Both the position numbers and the translations under genes were made by a program. 27,328 bases of DNA from a virus. The notes under the pieces were generated by a model. That model was given only the letters and a program-made list of their open reading frames with translations, searched no databases and was not told where the DNA came from. How positions within the stretch are numbered: the stretch's first letter is position 1; every line of letters begins with the position of its first letter. Of this stretch, positions 12,527 through 20,921 are shown piece by piece. The stretch is from the IMG/VR virus record IMGVR_UViG_3300027736_002674, positions 1-27,328 of that record. The stretch is one strand, 5' to 3'.

Positions 12527-13371
12527 TTATTATCCACGATAGATCGTTTGATCTCCATGCTCCATTGTGATTGTTGACGGTTTACATCGTTGACTTTGAG
12601 TTTTTCCCAGGGATCTTGTGTGCCATTGAGAACATTTTTAAAATATGTTGTGCTCATTCCTATACTTTCCATGTACCTAGAGATTTTTTTACAATCATTA
12701 AATCGTAATTCTATCACATCCATGTATAAAAAATCTCTCGGATCATTGGGATTGCCTTCCAGCATGGGTCTGTTGTTGAAGGTGGCGTCTTGATTTTTCC
12801 CAGTGAGATCGTAACGTTCATGTGCCACATCAACAGGTATGCGGTCAAAGATATCTAGTATGTAGGCCTGTTGACTCAACCATGCATCAGAAATTTGATG
12901 TGGGCAAAGATATCCCAGCAATTCTAACCACTTGTGTGGCACAATGGGAAAAATACTGTAAGGATGCAAATTGTGTGTGCAAAATGCCAACAGTTTGAAT
13001 TCGCCGTCACGTGACATGATTTCGCTATCCCATGCAGGCGTCTGCATGACAGCATCGTCATTCCAGATGATATACCAACGTGATTTGATCATACGCGCCA
13101 TGGCATTCACATATTCGTTCAGTCGAATATATCCCATGGGTTCAAATTTTATTGCGGTGTAGTTGGCTTTGATAGAATCCAACCAAGGTTTTAAACTGGC
13201 ATAAAAATAGTCTGTGCCCACGGCATCGTCCTGATCAAACCCCAGCATTAAGTATATTGACTTTGGGTCAGCCGCATTGTCGTACAGTGATTGTACACTT
13301 CGTCTCAGTGCAGTAGTACGCCCTCGTGTGGGCAACAGCACACTGATATCATACTTGAATTCAGTATCCAT
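12523..13371 (-). CDS. family-2-type glycosyltransferase, copy 1 (282 aa)
   Basis: The N terminus DISVLLPTRGRTTALRRSVQ is the GT-A nucleotide-sugar-binding start. YIIWNDDAVMQTPAWD carries the Asp pair (105-106) in the DxD position. The protein is homologous over its length with the one at 15396-16265: both have LPTRGRTT/LATRGRTT, WNDDAVMQT, HPYSIFPI, DAWLSQQAY, DLTGN-like and GTQ-PW blocks. The acceptor is unknown. It lies directly downstream of the B12-type radical SAM gene, with its paralogue directly upstream. Confidence 0.75.
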   Translation of the reverse strand: MDTEFKYDISVLLPTRGRTTALRRSVQSLYDNAADPKSIYLMLGFDQDDAVGTDYFYASLKPWLDSIKANYTAIKFEPMGYIRLNEYVNAMARMIKSRWYIIWNDDAVMQTPAWDSEIMSRDGEFKLLAFCTHNLHPYSIFPIVPHKWLELLGYLCPHQISDAWLSQQAYILDIFDRIPVDVAHERYDLTGKNQDATFNNRPMLEGNPNDPRDFLYMDVIELRFNDCKKISRYMESIGMSTTYFKNVLNGTQDPWEKLKVNDVNRQQSQWSMEIKRSIVDNK

Positions 13372-13398
13372 AACTTCTTTTACAATTGTTTTATACGG

Positions 13399-15399
13399 TT
13401 AATACGTTTTTTTAATAGAAAAAGTACCTTGTGCTTTGGCAGCACCAGCACCGCGATGTGTACCTTCGAGGTTTTCAACTCCTACCAAATCCACTGTGGC
13501 TTTGCCAAAATTTCTGCGTCTTGCAAAATAAAACAACTCCAAAAATCGATTGCGGCTCATGGTTTTGTCTTCTGGAAAGTCCAAGCGATATGTAGTGGTG
13601 GTCTTTTGTAGAGCTTGGTTGAAACTTAGATAATCCCAAATATTATAATCCAATTCAAGATTCATTGGATATTGATTTCTGTCGGGGTATTTGATGTAGT
13701 AACCTCTTTGCAGTTTCATCAGGCTGGCCAACAAATCTTTGGGCAAGTCGTAGCGTTGTAAAAATATTTCCAAGAAATCATACAGTTCATCCACACGATC
13801 TTCTTGATGCATGTTCATACTGGTTCTATGAATGATATTCCAACCGTGTATCTCCACCCCAATTTTGGGATGGTTGATTCGACCAGTGGTCATCCAGTTG
13901 GAGAAATATTGCCTTGCTTCGGCTTCTTCCTTTTTTAACCAATCGTTGGTTAGAAAGTACGCAAATAAATCTTCATAGTAGTCGTTGTAACTTAGGCCTT
14001 TGTACTTGTTGATGAATCTAGCAACCAGAGTGGCAAATCCATTGATATGGAATGTGGTCTGGAACCACGAAAAGATTTGTGCATCCAACATCACCGGAGT
14101 AGGCATATCCTTGGTGCCTGTTATGACATCAATGCTTTCTTCAATGTGTTCCACACTGTAACTGCCAGCAAAGTAATCAGTAACAGGTTGGCTGGTGATC
14201 TTGAACAGTTTCTTTTGCAACAAGTTCATTTCGGCGTTTTCCAACAACTGCGCCTGGAACACAGTGATACCAGTGTGCTGATTCAGGTCATACAGCGCAT
14301 AGAAGTTTTTCTTCCAGGACTCCAATGACTCACCAGGCAAGCCAAGTATGAGTTCTGTGTATGCAGGAATGTTGCGCTGGTCACACAGCTCAAACACTTC
14401 TTCCAACTTGTTCATTTCCATGTTTTTGCGACGAATGTTTTCCAGCACATCCAAATCTAAACTTTGCACACTCAGTGTCAGGCCTTGATTGAAGCCACGT
14501 GCGTCCAACAATTTCTTCACAATGTCTATGACTTCTTTTTTTTGATTCTTGGCCCAGGCCACACTGAATGTTCTTGGTGAGCCGTACTTTTCTTGCATCT
14601 CAATGATCTTGTCTGCAATCATGCCATCACGTTCGGGGAACATGCCAAAGTTGGCATCTGTAATTGAGATCCAGTCAAAGTTGCGTTGGGCCATCCATTC
14701 CAGTTCGGCAAACACACGTTCTAATTCAAACTTCTTGACCTTGTTGTAGGTCAGACTGCCCCAGTCACAAAATGTACAAGCAAATGGACACCCACGATTG
14801 GTTTCCAAAGTACCTTGCCATGTCACGTCAGGATGATCGGCGATCATCTGGTCAAAGATGCCTGCCAAGTATGGACTGGCCACTTCTTCCAGTGATTCAA
14901 TACGTTTGGCATCTTGCGTCTTCACTGCTTGACCATTTCTATTGATCAACACACCAGATACATTTTCCCAATCTTTGATTTCAAAATGCTGTAGCACACT
15001 TTTGAAAGTTATTTCTCCTTCGTAGCAGATCACAAGATCTATAAAAGGTTCTTTTACAAACAAGTCGGGGTCGGTAATTGCAACTTCGGGGCCGCCAAAC
15101 ACAGTCAACACAGCAGGATTTATTTCTTTGATCCGTTTGGCCAGTGCATAATTGTACCGATGATTCCATACATAGGTGCTGAAAGTCACAATTTGATTTT
15201 GTGCTAGACGCTGTGCCAACGGTTCTATGGCATCTCTGCGCCAGATCCAATCAGTGGCTTCAAATCGTTCGCGGATCTCTGGGTCAGCTAGACTGTAACT
15301 CCATACCACACCAGCCGAATAGGGCAGGTAGTACGCATTGAACTCTTTGGGACCTTGTTGGAAATTGGGTTGGACCCAGGCAATTTTATGTTTCATCAT
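13399..15399 (-). CDS. B12-binding-type radical SAM enzyme (666 aa)
   Basis: The N-terminal about 170 residues look like a cobalamin-binding Rossmann domain (VTFSTYVWNHRYNYALAKRI, AVLTVFGGPEVAITDPDL, VICYEGEITF) without a DxHxxG motif, as usual in this class. The radical SAM core carries Cys204, Cys208 and Cys211 in TNRGCPFACTFCDWGS, followed by WISITDANFGMF and TELILGLPGESLESW. A long C-terminal extension holds no domain I know. Such enzymes perform methylations or other radical changes on unreactive carbons. The gene is flanked by two paralogous glycosyltransferases, with tight overlap upstream (ATGA). The substrate is unknown; a sugar is plausible. Confidence 0.85.
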   Translation of the reverse strand: MMKHKIAWVQPNFQQGPKEFNAYYLPYSAGVVWSYSLADPEIRERFEATDWIWRRDAIEPLAQRLAQNQIVTFSTYVWNHRYNYALAKRIKEINPAVLTVFGGPEVAITDPDLFVKEPFIDLVICYEGEITFKSVLQHFEIKDWENVSGVLINRNGQAVKTQDAKRIESLEEVASPYLAGIFDQMIADHPDVTWQGTLETNRGCPFACTFCDWGSLTYNKVKKFELERVFAELEWMAQRNFDWISITDANFGMFPERDGMIADKIIEMQEKYGSPRTFSVAWAKNQKKEVIDIVKKLLDARGFNQGLTLSVQSLDLDVLENIRRKNMEMNKLEEVFELCDQRNIPAYTELILGLPGESLESWKKNFYALYDLNQHTGITVFQAQLLENAEMNLLQKKLFKITSQPVTDYFAGSYSVEHIEESIDVITGTKDMPTPVMLDAQIFSWFQTTFHINGFATLVARFINKYKGLSYNDYYEDLFAYFLTNDWLKKEEAEARQYFSNWMTTGRINHPKIGVEIHGWNIIHRTSMNMHQEDRVDELYDFLEIFLQRYDLPKDLLASLMKLQRGYYIKYPDRNQYPMNLELDYNIWDYLSFNQALQKTTTTYRLDFPEDKTMSRNRFLELFYFARRRNFGKATVDLVGVENLEGTHRGAGAAKAQGTFSIKKTY

Positions 15400-16265
15400 G
15401 TACTTATTGATTCAGGAGCGGCCGACTTACCAAAGTGTGGATTGTTAAATTGCTTCATTTGATTGTTGGGGTCGTTTTCCAGCAGTCGCTGCCAGGGTTC
15501 CTGGGTGCCACGAAACACATTTTCAAAATATTCAGTGCTTTGCCCGTGCTGTTGCATGTACATGGCCAGCTTGGCACAGTCGCCTTGCCGAATCTGTAGA
15601 TTTGATAAACTATGAAAATCATTTGGATCCAGTGGTTTGCCTTCTAAGATATGTCTGTCCAAGAAGGTGGCATCTCCGTTGTTGCCAGTAAGATCAAAAC
15701 GATCATGCAGCACATCTGCCGGAATACGTTTGTATATGTCCAGCAGGTATGCCTGCTGACTTAACCAAGCATCCTGTGAGCTGTGTGGAGAAATGTATCC
15801 CAACAGATCAAACCATACCCGTGGAATTATAGGAAAAATGCTGTAAGGATGCATGTTGTGTGTGCGGAAACTCAGCAGCTGGAGGTGCTCACTGGTATGG
15901 CTCATGATCACATTATCCCAGCCTTTGGTTTGCATCACAGCATCATCGTTCCAGATCATCAACCATTTGCTGTCAGATACCTTGGCCAATGCATTGTTGT
16001 ATTTGTGCAGATTCACATAACCCAGTCGATCAAACCGCATGGCCGTGTAGGTCACTGATTGAGAATCCAGCCAAGGCTGTAATGTTTCTTTGAAAAAACT
16101 TGTGCCTCTTTCATCGTCCCGATCGAACGCAAACATCAGTTGCAATTTTTTAGGATCATCTGCCAACTCTACGAGACTGCGTATGCTACGTTCCAGACTG
16201 GTAGTACGGCCTCTGGTAGCCAACAACATTGCTATGTTATACTTGCGTTCAGTCATTGAATTCAT
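15396..16265 (-). CDS. family-2-type glycosyltransferase, copy 2 (289 aa)
   Basis: Paralogue of the protein at 12523-13371. It has YNIAMLLATRGRTTSLERSI at the N terminus, WLMIWNDDAVMQTKGWD (acidic pair of the GT-A fold), HPYSIFPIIPRVW and DAWLSQQAYLLDIYKRIPAD. The start at 16265 lies inside the QueD 3' end; ATG 16256 is an alternative. A GAGG is close to both. Together with copy 1 it brackets the radical SAM gene, which suggests duplication around an inserted gene or a paired function. Confidence 0.75.
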   Translation of the reverse strand: MNSMTERKYNIAMLLATRGRTTSLERSIRSLVELADDPKKLQLMFAFDRDDERGTSFFKETLQPWLDSQSVTYTAMRFDRLGYVNLHKYNNALAKVSDSKWLMIWNDDAVMQTKGWDNVIMSHTSEHLQLLSFRTHNMHPYSIFPIIPRVWFDLLGYISPHSSQDAWLSQQAYLLDIYKRIPADVLHDRFDLTGNNGDATFLDRHILEGKPLDPNDFHSLSNLQIRQGDCAKLAMYMQQHGQSTEYFENVFRGTQEPWQRLLENDPNNQMKQFNNPHFGKSAAPESIST

Positions 16266-16731
16266 GGTCCTCTCTGTGTCCCTGACGTCCTGCCATGTTT
16301 GAATCTGTTTCGCGCACTTCTACTCGAGTACACCAAACACGTCGGGCTTCTTCGCTGCCACAGTTGGGCAAGAATATGGTGTTGATGTATTCGTACAAGA
16401 AGTCGGCAATGCCTTCGCAGCCGGTCTTTTCCACTTCGGTGATCTTGGCCAGTTTGAGTCGTCCCAGTTCCAGCAGGTGTTCACGCATGGGATCGTCTTG
16501 TGCCACTAGCAAGGTGTGATCAAACCATTCTTCTAGTTTTTCTTTGAGTGGTTTGAGTCCGCCGAAGTCAGTGACCCAATTACGTGCATCTAAAGTATCT
16601 GCTTCAAACTCAAAGTGAAAGCTCATTGCATATCCGTGGATGAGATTGCAGTGACTTTGAGCACGCCATTGACGATATGCCACAGGGCCAATTTGCCTGT
16701 AAGTCTTGGTTGAAAAGTATTTTTGTGCCAT
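16249..16731 (-). CDS. queD: QueD-like 6-carboxytetrahydropterin synthase (160 aa)
   Basis: T-fold enzyme of the PTPS/QueD family. SHCNLIHGYAMSFHFEFEAD holds the zinc site (His27, His32) and Cys28, with HGY in place of the usual HGH. WVTDFGGLKPLKEKL, FDHTLLVAQDDP and CTRVEVRETDSNMA (Glu141) complete the family pattern. QueD turns dihydroneopterin triphosphate into 6-carboxytetrahydropterin, the substrate of QueE. AGGAG precedes the ATG by eight bases. It has its own promoter at 16750-16778 and heads the long downstream operon containing queE. Confidence 0.88.
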   Translation of the reverse strand: MAQKYFSTKTYRQIGPVAYRQWRAQSHCNLIHGYAMSFHFEFEADTLDARNWVTDFGGLKPLKEKLEEWFDHTLLVAQDDPMREHLLELGRLKLAKITEVEKTGCEGIADFLYEYINTIFLPNCGSEEARRVWCTRVEVRETDSNMAGRQGHREDHEFND

Positions 16732-16749
16732 GATTTTCTCCTATGTTAG

Positions 16750-16778
16750 ATTATAGCATAGGCGGCGGAGTTTGTATA
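16750..16778 (-). promoter_or_regulatory. promoter in front of queD
   Basis: On the minus strand there is TATACA (16773-16778), a 17-base spacer ending in TGC, and a perfect TATAAT (16750-16755). The extended -10 compensates for a weak -35. Confidence 0.65.
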
Positions 16779-16812
16779 GCGGGACGATGCCGATAGGCCG
16801 CTGTATGGATAT

Positions 16813-17205
16813 TTATGCTGGCTGAGTATAGCCAGCAGCTTTGTAGTCAGCCTGGCCGGGAATTACACCCCGAACACCACCAATGGGGTTTTCACTATCG
16901 CCATGCCGACGAGGAATCAAATGAACATGTGGATACATTACTGTTTGGCCAGCAGCAGTGCCCGAATTGAATCCAATATTGTATCCATCGTATTCTCCCT
17001 GTCTTACCATTCTTTCACCATATAGTAATGCACTTTCAAACGCATGATTGATAACGGTGAGGGTATTATAGTTTGGCACAAACAACAAATGGCCTGGAGT
17101 TACTGGATAACGATCTCGAAACACAGTGACGTGAAAATCACTGAGGTCTTTGAGATGTTGATCCCATGGCGCTATGCCTGCTTGCTGTGCTTGTGCTAAA
17201 TCCAT
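16813..17205 (-). CDS. HIT-family nucleotide hydrolase (130 aa)
   Basis: The HIT motif is GQTVMYPHVHLIPRR (His93, His95), with the first His of the HxHxH triad replaced by Tyr-Pro (YPHVH). Upstream blocks YPVTPGHLLFVPNYNTL and YNIGFNSGTAAGQTV also fit. HIT proteins hydrolyse dinucleoside polyphosphates or AMP-linked compounds. The start overlaps the stop of the lipoprotein gene (TAATG), so the two are coupled. A role in nucleotide turnover or alarmone removal during infection is possible. Confidence 0.82.
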   Translation of the reverse strand: MDLAQAQQAGIAPWDQHLKDLSDFHVTVFRDRYPVTPGHLLFVPNYNTLTVINHAFESALLYGERMVRQGEYDGYNIGFNSGTAAGQTVMYPHVHLIPRRHGDSENPIGGVRGVIPGQADYKAAGYTQPA

Positions 17206-18509
17206 TATAAACCTTTTGTATAAAACGTATACTGACCAAGAATGTGATTCTCGTACATTAGCACTTTGTAACTATCGTTACGGGTTTTATACAATGCCAA
17301 ATATTGCATTGATAAATCAGTTGATGTTTTACTAAATGGCACAGTATCTTGCTTCCATAATATTGCCGATAGCGCAGCCCTACCATCGCCAACGATCAGA
17401 GATATTTTTGAGCCCACATCAATCACACGAGAATACATTGCAAAAGCAAAATCATTTGTTTGTGAAGGAAAATATTTGCTGGTTTGATCAACCAAGTTGA
17501 AATTGCCCTGATTGACCAACACCGTGAATTTACCATTGGGTGTTGTGACTCTATGATTGCCATTGTCAAGCAATATCACATCCTGATCACCATCTTTATC
17601 TATGTCAACAATCACCACACTAACTATGTCGTGAGTGAGATTCATATTGTCTTTTTCTTCACTGCCGGGTAAGGCACGAGTGGTAATATAATTCATGTTG
17701 GAATCAAACACTCTCACATAAACACTGTAATTCCCTTCGTTAACAACATTGGCTGTGATAATGCCAATGTTTCCGGTAGCGGAATCTTTGACAATGCTGC
17801 ATGTGCCGGCGCTGCTGATGGGCGTGCTGGTCAACGATCTGTTTAATGTGAATGACCTTGACCCGTTGTTTACTAAAATGGTGTTGGGGCTGGTTCCACT
17901 TGCGCCCATCACAATATCTTTGCGGCCAGTTCCTCTCAGATCTCCTGCACATGCTGCATGTGCCCATACAGATTCGGTAAAGTCCTGCCGTGCCCATGTT
18001 GATCCATTGTTCCAAAACATCACACTGGCAGCCGACCGGCTGGGCACATCCTGAAATCCACCAACAAAAATATCCGGTCGGCCATCATTATCAAAATCCT
18101 CAATGAGAATTCGTTGTGCGCCAGCAATCATGTTATTTGATCCCAGCAGTGCATCCGTGCGATCTAATAACGTGCCATTTTCTTGTTGTATGAGAATTTT
18201 TACCGGCACGTTGGCGTTACGAACACCAGACCAACCGGCAGGCATCACTGCCCATCCAGTGACCACAACATCCTCTAATCCATCTCCGTTCAAATCAGCC
18301 ACTGCAACATTAAATGAATGGCTCACACTATTTTCATTTTGATAATCCATCACCTTGATGGCAGCATTGACCACAGCAGTTTGGATCATAGCGGTTTGGC
18401 TAGGCAGAGGCGCTGGACTAGGAATTGAGTTATTGCTTGAGGTTCCGTCACTGCCGCCACCGCATGCGGATAACAATAGCACAGTTAACACAATAAAAAT
18501 CTGTTTCAT
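17205..18509 (-). CDS. FG-GAP/VCBS-repeat lipoprotein (434 aa)
   Basis: A lipoprotein signal (MKQIFIVLTVLLLSAC, lipobox LSAC, Cys16) is followed by Gly/Ser/Pro linkers. A body of beta-propeller-like FG-GAP repeats comes next: VADLNGDGLEDVVVTG, IEDFDNDGRPDIFVGG, AGDLRGTGRKDIVMGA and VDIDKDGDQDVILLD. These carry DxDxDGxxD-like calcium loops; the third is degenerate. The product would be anchored in the host outer membrane or periplasm. Such a gene is rare in phages and resembles bacterial surface lipoproteins. No Shine-Dalgarno sequence is clear but the promoter is near-consensus. It could block phage receptors or change adhesion. Confidence 0.85.
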   Translation of the reverse strand: MKQIFIVLTVLLLSACGGGSDGTSSNNSIPSPAPLPSQTAMIQTAVVNAAIKVMDYQNENSVSHSFNVAVADLNGDGLEDVVVTGWAVMPAGWSGVRNANVPVKILIQQENGTLLDRTDALLGSNNMIAGAQRILIEDFDNDGRPDIFVGGFQDVPSRSAASVMFWNNGSTWARQDFTESVWAHAACAGDLRGTGRKDIVMGASGTSPNTILVNNGSRSFTLNRSLTSTPISSAGTCSIVKDSATGNIGIITANVVNEGNYSVYVRVFDSNMNYITTRALPGSEEKDNMNLTHDIVSVVIVDIDKDGDQDVILLDNGNHRVTTPNGKFTVLVNQGNFNLVDQTSKYFPSQTNDFAFAMYSRVIDVGSKISLIVGDGRAALSAILWKQDTVPFSKTSTDLSMQYLALYKTRNDSYKVLMYENHILGQYTFYTKGL

Positions 18510-18541
18510 AATGTAATCTAAATTGGTTAGTAATACTAGAC

Positions 18542-18570
18542 ATTATAACTGAAACATAATTTTGAGTCAA
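18542..18570 (-). promoter_or_regulatory. near-consensus promoter of the lipoprotein gene
   Basis: On the minus strand there is TTGACT (18565-18570), a 17-base spacer and a perfect TATAAT (18542-18547). The lipoprotein ATG follows about 33 bases after the -10 box. Confidence 0.75.
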
Positions 18571-18599
18571 CCTACCAATTTCGTCTCTTTTGAAACAAT

Positions 18600-19388
18600 T
18601 TATCTTGGTGCAAACTCTTGTTGTAGTTTGATGTTGTCAAAGAACTCTTTCTTGGTGCTTTGATCGGTCTGGAATGCGCCTTTGAGCACAGTGGTCTGTG
18701 TGAGACTTGAATGTGCCATGATGCCACGATTTTCACAGCAACCATGCACCGCTTGTACATATACTGCCACGTCTTTGGCATCAGTGGCTTTCATGATTTC
18801 TCTTGCGATGTCGTTGCAGAGTTCTTCCTGAAGAGTACCACGACGCGAGCACCATTGAGCAATACGAGTGTACTTAGACAAACCAATAAGTTTGTTAGCG
18901 GCCAAAATACCAATATAAGCAACACCGCTAACAGGTTGATGATGGTGCGAACACATTGAACGTAGCTCACTTCTAACCACAAGCATGCCTTCGTAACGGT
19001 CCGCTGAATCATTTGGAAATGCTGTTGCGTCTGGTGCTGGTTCATATCTTCCTGCCATTATTTCGTTGTAGTACATCTTGGCCAAGCGGTGTGCTGTGCC
19101 TCGTGAGTTGGGATCATTCTCACGATCGATCAGTAATGCGTCCAATACTTGTTCAAATGCTTCTGTTGCTTCGTTGATCAAATGTTCTCGATCAGATTCC
19201 GCAACATAGTCACTGATGTTGTCTCCGGCCCAGAAGCGTTTGTTGTCTGCTTGCATACGTTCACGCAATGCAGTGCTAAGATGCTTTCCGGCAGCTCCGG
19301 GTGCTTTCTTTACATACAATGTTTGTTCCATTGGCACAAATTCTTGTTCGGGAGGAGTCAGTAGTGTATCAGGTACAAAGTTGGTCAT
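18600..19388 (-). CDS. folE: GTP cyclohydrolase I (262 aa)
   Basis: FolE motifs are present: RYEGMLVVRSELRSMCSHHH (zinc Cys and His pair), PVSGVAYIGILAANKLIGLS, CSRRGTLQEELCNDIA and VHGCCENRGIMAHSSLTQT (second zinc Cys). The enzyme makes 7,8-dihydroneopterin triphosphate from GTP, the first step toward 7-deazaguanines. An N-terminal stretch of about 60 residues precedes the core. The ATG at 19388 lies two bases after the stop of the aminotransferase-like gene. It supplies QueD and QueE of this window. Confidence 0.9.
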   Translation of the reverse strand: MTNFVPDTLLTPPEQEFVPMEQTLYVKKAPGAAGKHLSTALRERMQADNKRFWAGDNISDYVAESDREHLINEATEAFEQVLDALLIDRENDPNSRGTAHRLAKMYYNEIMAGRYEPAPDATAFPNDSADRYEGMLVVRSELRSMCSHHHQPVSGVAYIGILAANKLIGLSKYTRIAQWCSRRGTLQEELCNDIAREIMKATDAKDVAVYVQAVHGCCENRGIMAHSSLTQTTVLKGAFQTDQSTKKEFFDNIKLQQEFAPR

Positions 19389-19389
19389 G

Positions 19390-19980
19390 TTATGGTTCAA
19401 TGGTTATATTTCTCAAATCTGGATACTGTACAAACACAGGTGCCTGTGATTGGTATTGCTCTAGCAATTCTAATCCGCGCACCGCATCTTCAATGGTAGG
19501 CTTGTAATGATATCCTAGCCGGAAAGTCTTTTGTGACTGCCAGGGTGTGATATTTAGGTCGCGACCATCATATCGTTGTTTTATCATGGTATTGTATGCT
19601 TTCTTGTTATCTAACAGTATAGCACCGCCATGGCCTATTTGTAAAGGTTTTGTATGTCCAAAACTCACGCATTGCATCTGCCCAGCTTGATACATGTCAG
19701 CTTCCAGGCGCCTGGCGCTGTCCCATACCCTGGTATACACAAAGTTGTATTCGCCTGTCCAAGTTTGTTCAGGTTCGTCCATGTACACATAGTCAATGCC
19801 CAATTTGTGCATGGTCATTGGTATGCTGAGATAGGTGTAAGGAGTCATTTTAAGACCGCGTACCCGATCATAACGCAAGCACAGTTCGATTGCATGGGTG
19901 CAGCAATCGGTCATGATTGCATACGGAGCGCCAGTGAATTTGGCCAGTGCTTGTTCAAACTCAAGAATTTTGTCGAACAT
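19390..19980 (-). CDS. short DegT/DnrJ/EryC1-type aminotransferase (196 aa)
   Basis: The PLP-enzyme pattern of the DegT family is visible: TGAPYAIMTDCCTHAIELCL near the N terminus, MTPYTYLSIPMTMHKLGIDY, and SFGHTKPLQIGHGGAILLDN with the likely PLP lysine at residue 111. Full-length members have about 370-400 residues; this one ends soon after the lysine region and lacks most of the small C-terminal domain. It overlaps the epimerase by 20 bases. It could be a reduced but active sugar aminotransferase or a non-catalytic relative. Confidence 0.75.
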   Translation of the reverse strand: MFDKILEFEQALAKFTGAPYAIMTDCCTHAIELCLRYDRVRGLKMTPYTYLSIPMTMHKLGIDYVYMDEPEQTWTGEYNFVYTRVWDSARRLEADMYQAGQMQCVSFGHTKPLQIGHGGAILLDNKKAYNTMIKQRYDGRDLNITPWQSQKTFRLGYHYKPTIEDAVRGLELLEQYQSQAPVFVQYPDLRNITIEP

Positions 19981-20920
19981 ACCAGTTCCAAGCGTGTTGT
20001 ATCATGTCATCCAATGAATATTTGCGCCAACTTCCAAACTGATCAAAATTTTCCGAACTTGCTGTCAACATAGCCGGATCCCCAGCACGTTTGTCACCTG
20101 ATCTAAAATTCAAAATTTGTTTTGTGATTCGTTGTGCAGAGTCAATAATTTCTAAATTACTAACACCTTGATTGCTACCAAGATTATACACACCAGCAGA
20201 TATCTTGGCATCCAATGCCGCAACATGTGCAGCGGCAATATCTTCCACATGCACATAGTCTCGCACACAGGTACCGTCATTGGTAGGATAGTCAATGCCA
20301 TTCAGCACAAATTCTTGTTTGTCTCTAATGCTTTCTAACACTCTTGAAATGATATGTGTGCCGCCGGGTTCACTGCCATGACGTCCTTGGCTGTCAGCGC
20401 CGCAGGCATTGAAATATCGAAATGCCACATAGTCAAGTTTATAAGCCCGATGATAACTGGCCAGCACTTGTTCTACCATGCGTTTGCTTTCGCCGTACGG
20501 ACTCACGGGCTCACAAGGGTCTACTTCAGCACACGGAGTTAACACAGGCTCGCCGTATACTGCTGCACTTGAACTAAAGATAACTCTGGTCTTGGGCAAA
20601 GCCGCCAGCACAAGATCCAACATGTGTATGGTCTTGACAACATTGTTATGGTAGTAGTCTGATGGATATCTAACACTAGGGCCCACCAGGCTTGTGCCAG
20701 CACAATGGACGATGGCATCAGGAACAAATTGTATCAATTTTTTGCCAGCTGTGTCACTATCAAAGTCAGCTAGCACAAACTGATTGCACACTTCTTTGAG
20801 ATGTTTTGGGCAAGGTCTGCGATCAATGCCCATGATTTCATGCCCAGCATCTTTTAGCGCCAGTGCAATTTGTCCACCAATATAACCAGCGGCACCGGTT
20901 ACTACAATTTTTTGTTTCAT
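19961..20920 (-). CDS. galE: NAD-dependent sugar epimerase, GalE-like (319 aa)
   Basis: Extended SDR fold: MKQKIVVTGAAGYIGGQIAL holds the GxxGxxG dinucleotide site. IFSSSAAVYGE and PYGESKRMVEQVL supply the Ser/Tyr142/Lys146 triad, and AFRYFNACGADSQGRHGSEP fits GalE closely. UDP-glucose/UDP-galactose interconversion is the best guess; other nucleotide sugars are possible. The length is typical (about 330). It starts one base after the stop of the radical SAM gene. It belongs to the sugar gene set with the aminotransferase and glycosyltransferases. Confidence 0.87.
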   Translation of the reverse strand: MKQKIVVTGAAGYIGGQIALALKDAGHEIMGIDRRPCPKHLKEVCNQFVLADFDSDTAGKKLIQFVPDAIVHCAGTSLVGPSVRYPSDYYHNNVVKTIHMLDLVLAALPKTRVIFSSSAAVYGEPVLTPCAEVDPCEPVSPYGESKRMVEQVLASYHRAYKLDYVAFRYFNACGADSQGRHGSEPGGTHIISRVLESIRDKQEFVLNGIDYPTNDGTCVRDYVHVEDIAAAHVAALDAKISAGVYNLGSNQGVSNLEIIDSAQRITKQILNFRSGDKRAGDPAMLTASSENFDQFGSWRKYSLDDMIQHAWNWYVRQNS

Positions 20921-20921
20921 A

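Noticed and set aside
16805-16820. CATAAATA near the HIT gene stop
   Set aside because: It is formed by the stop codon context; the promoter at 16750-16778 explains queD better.
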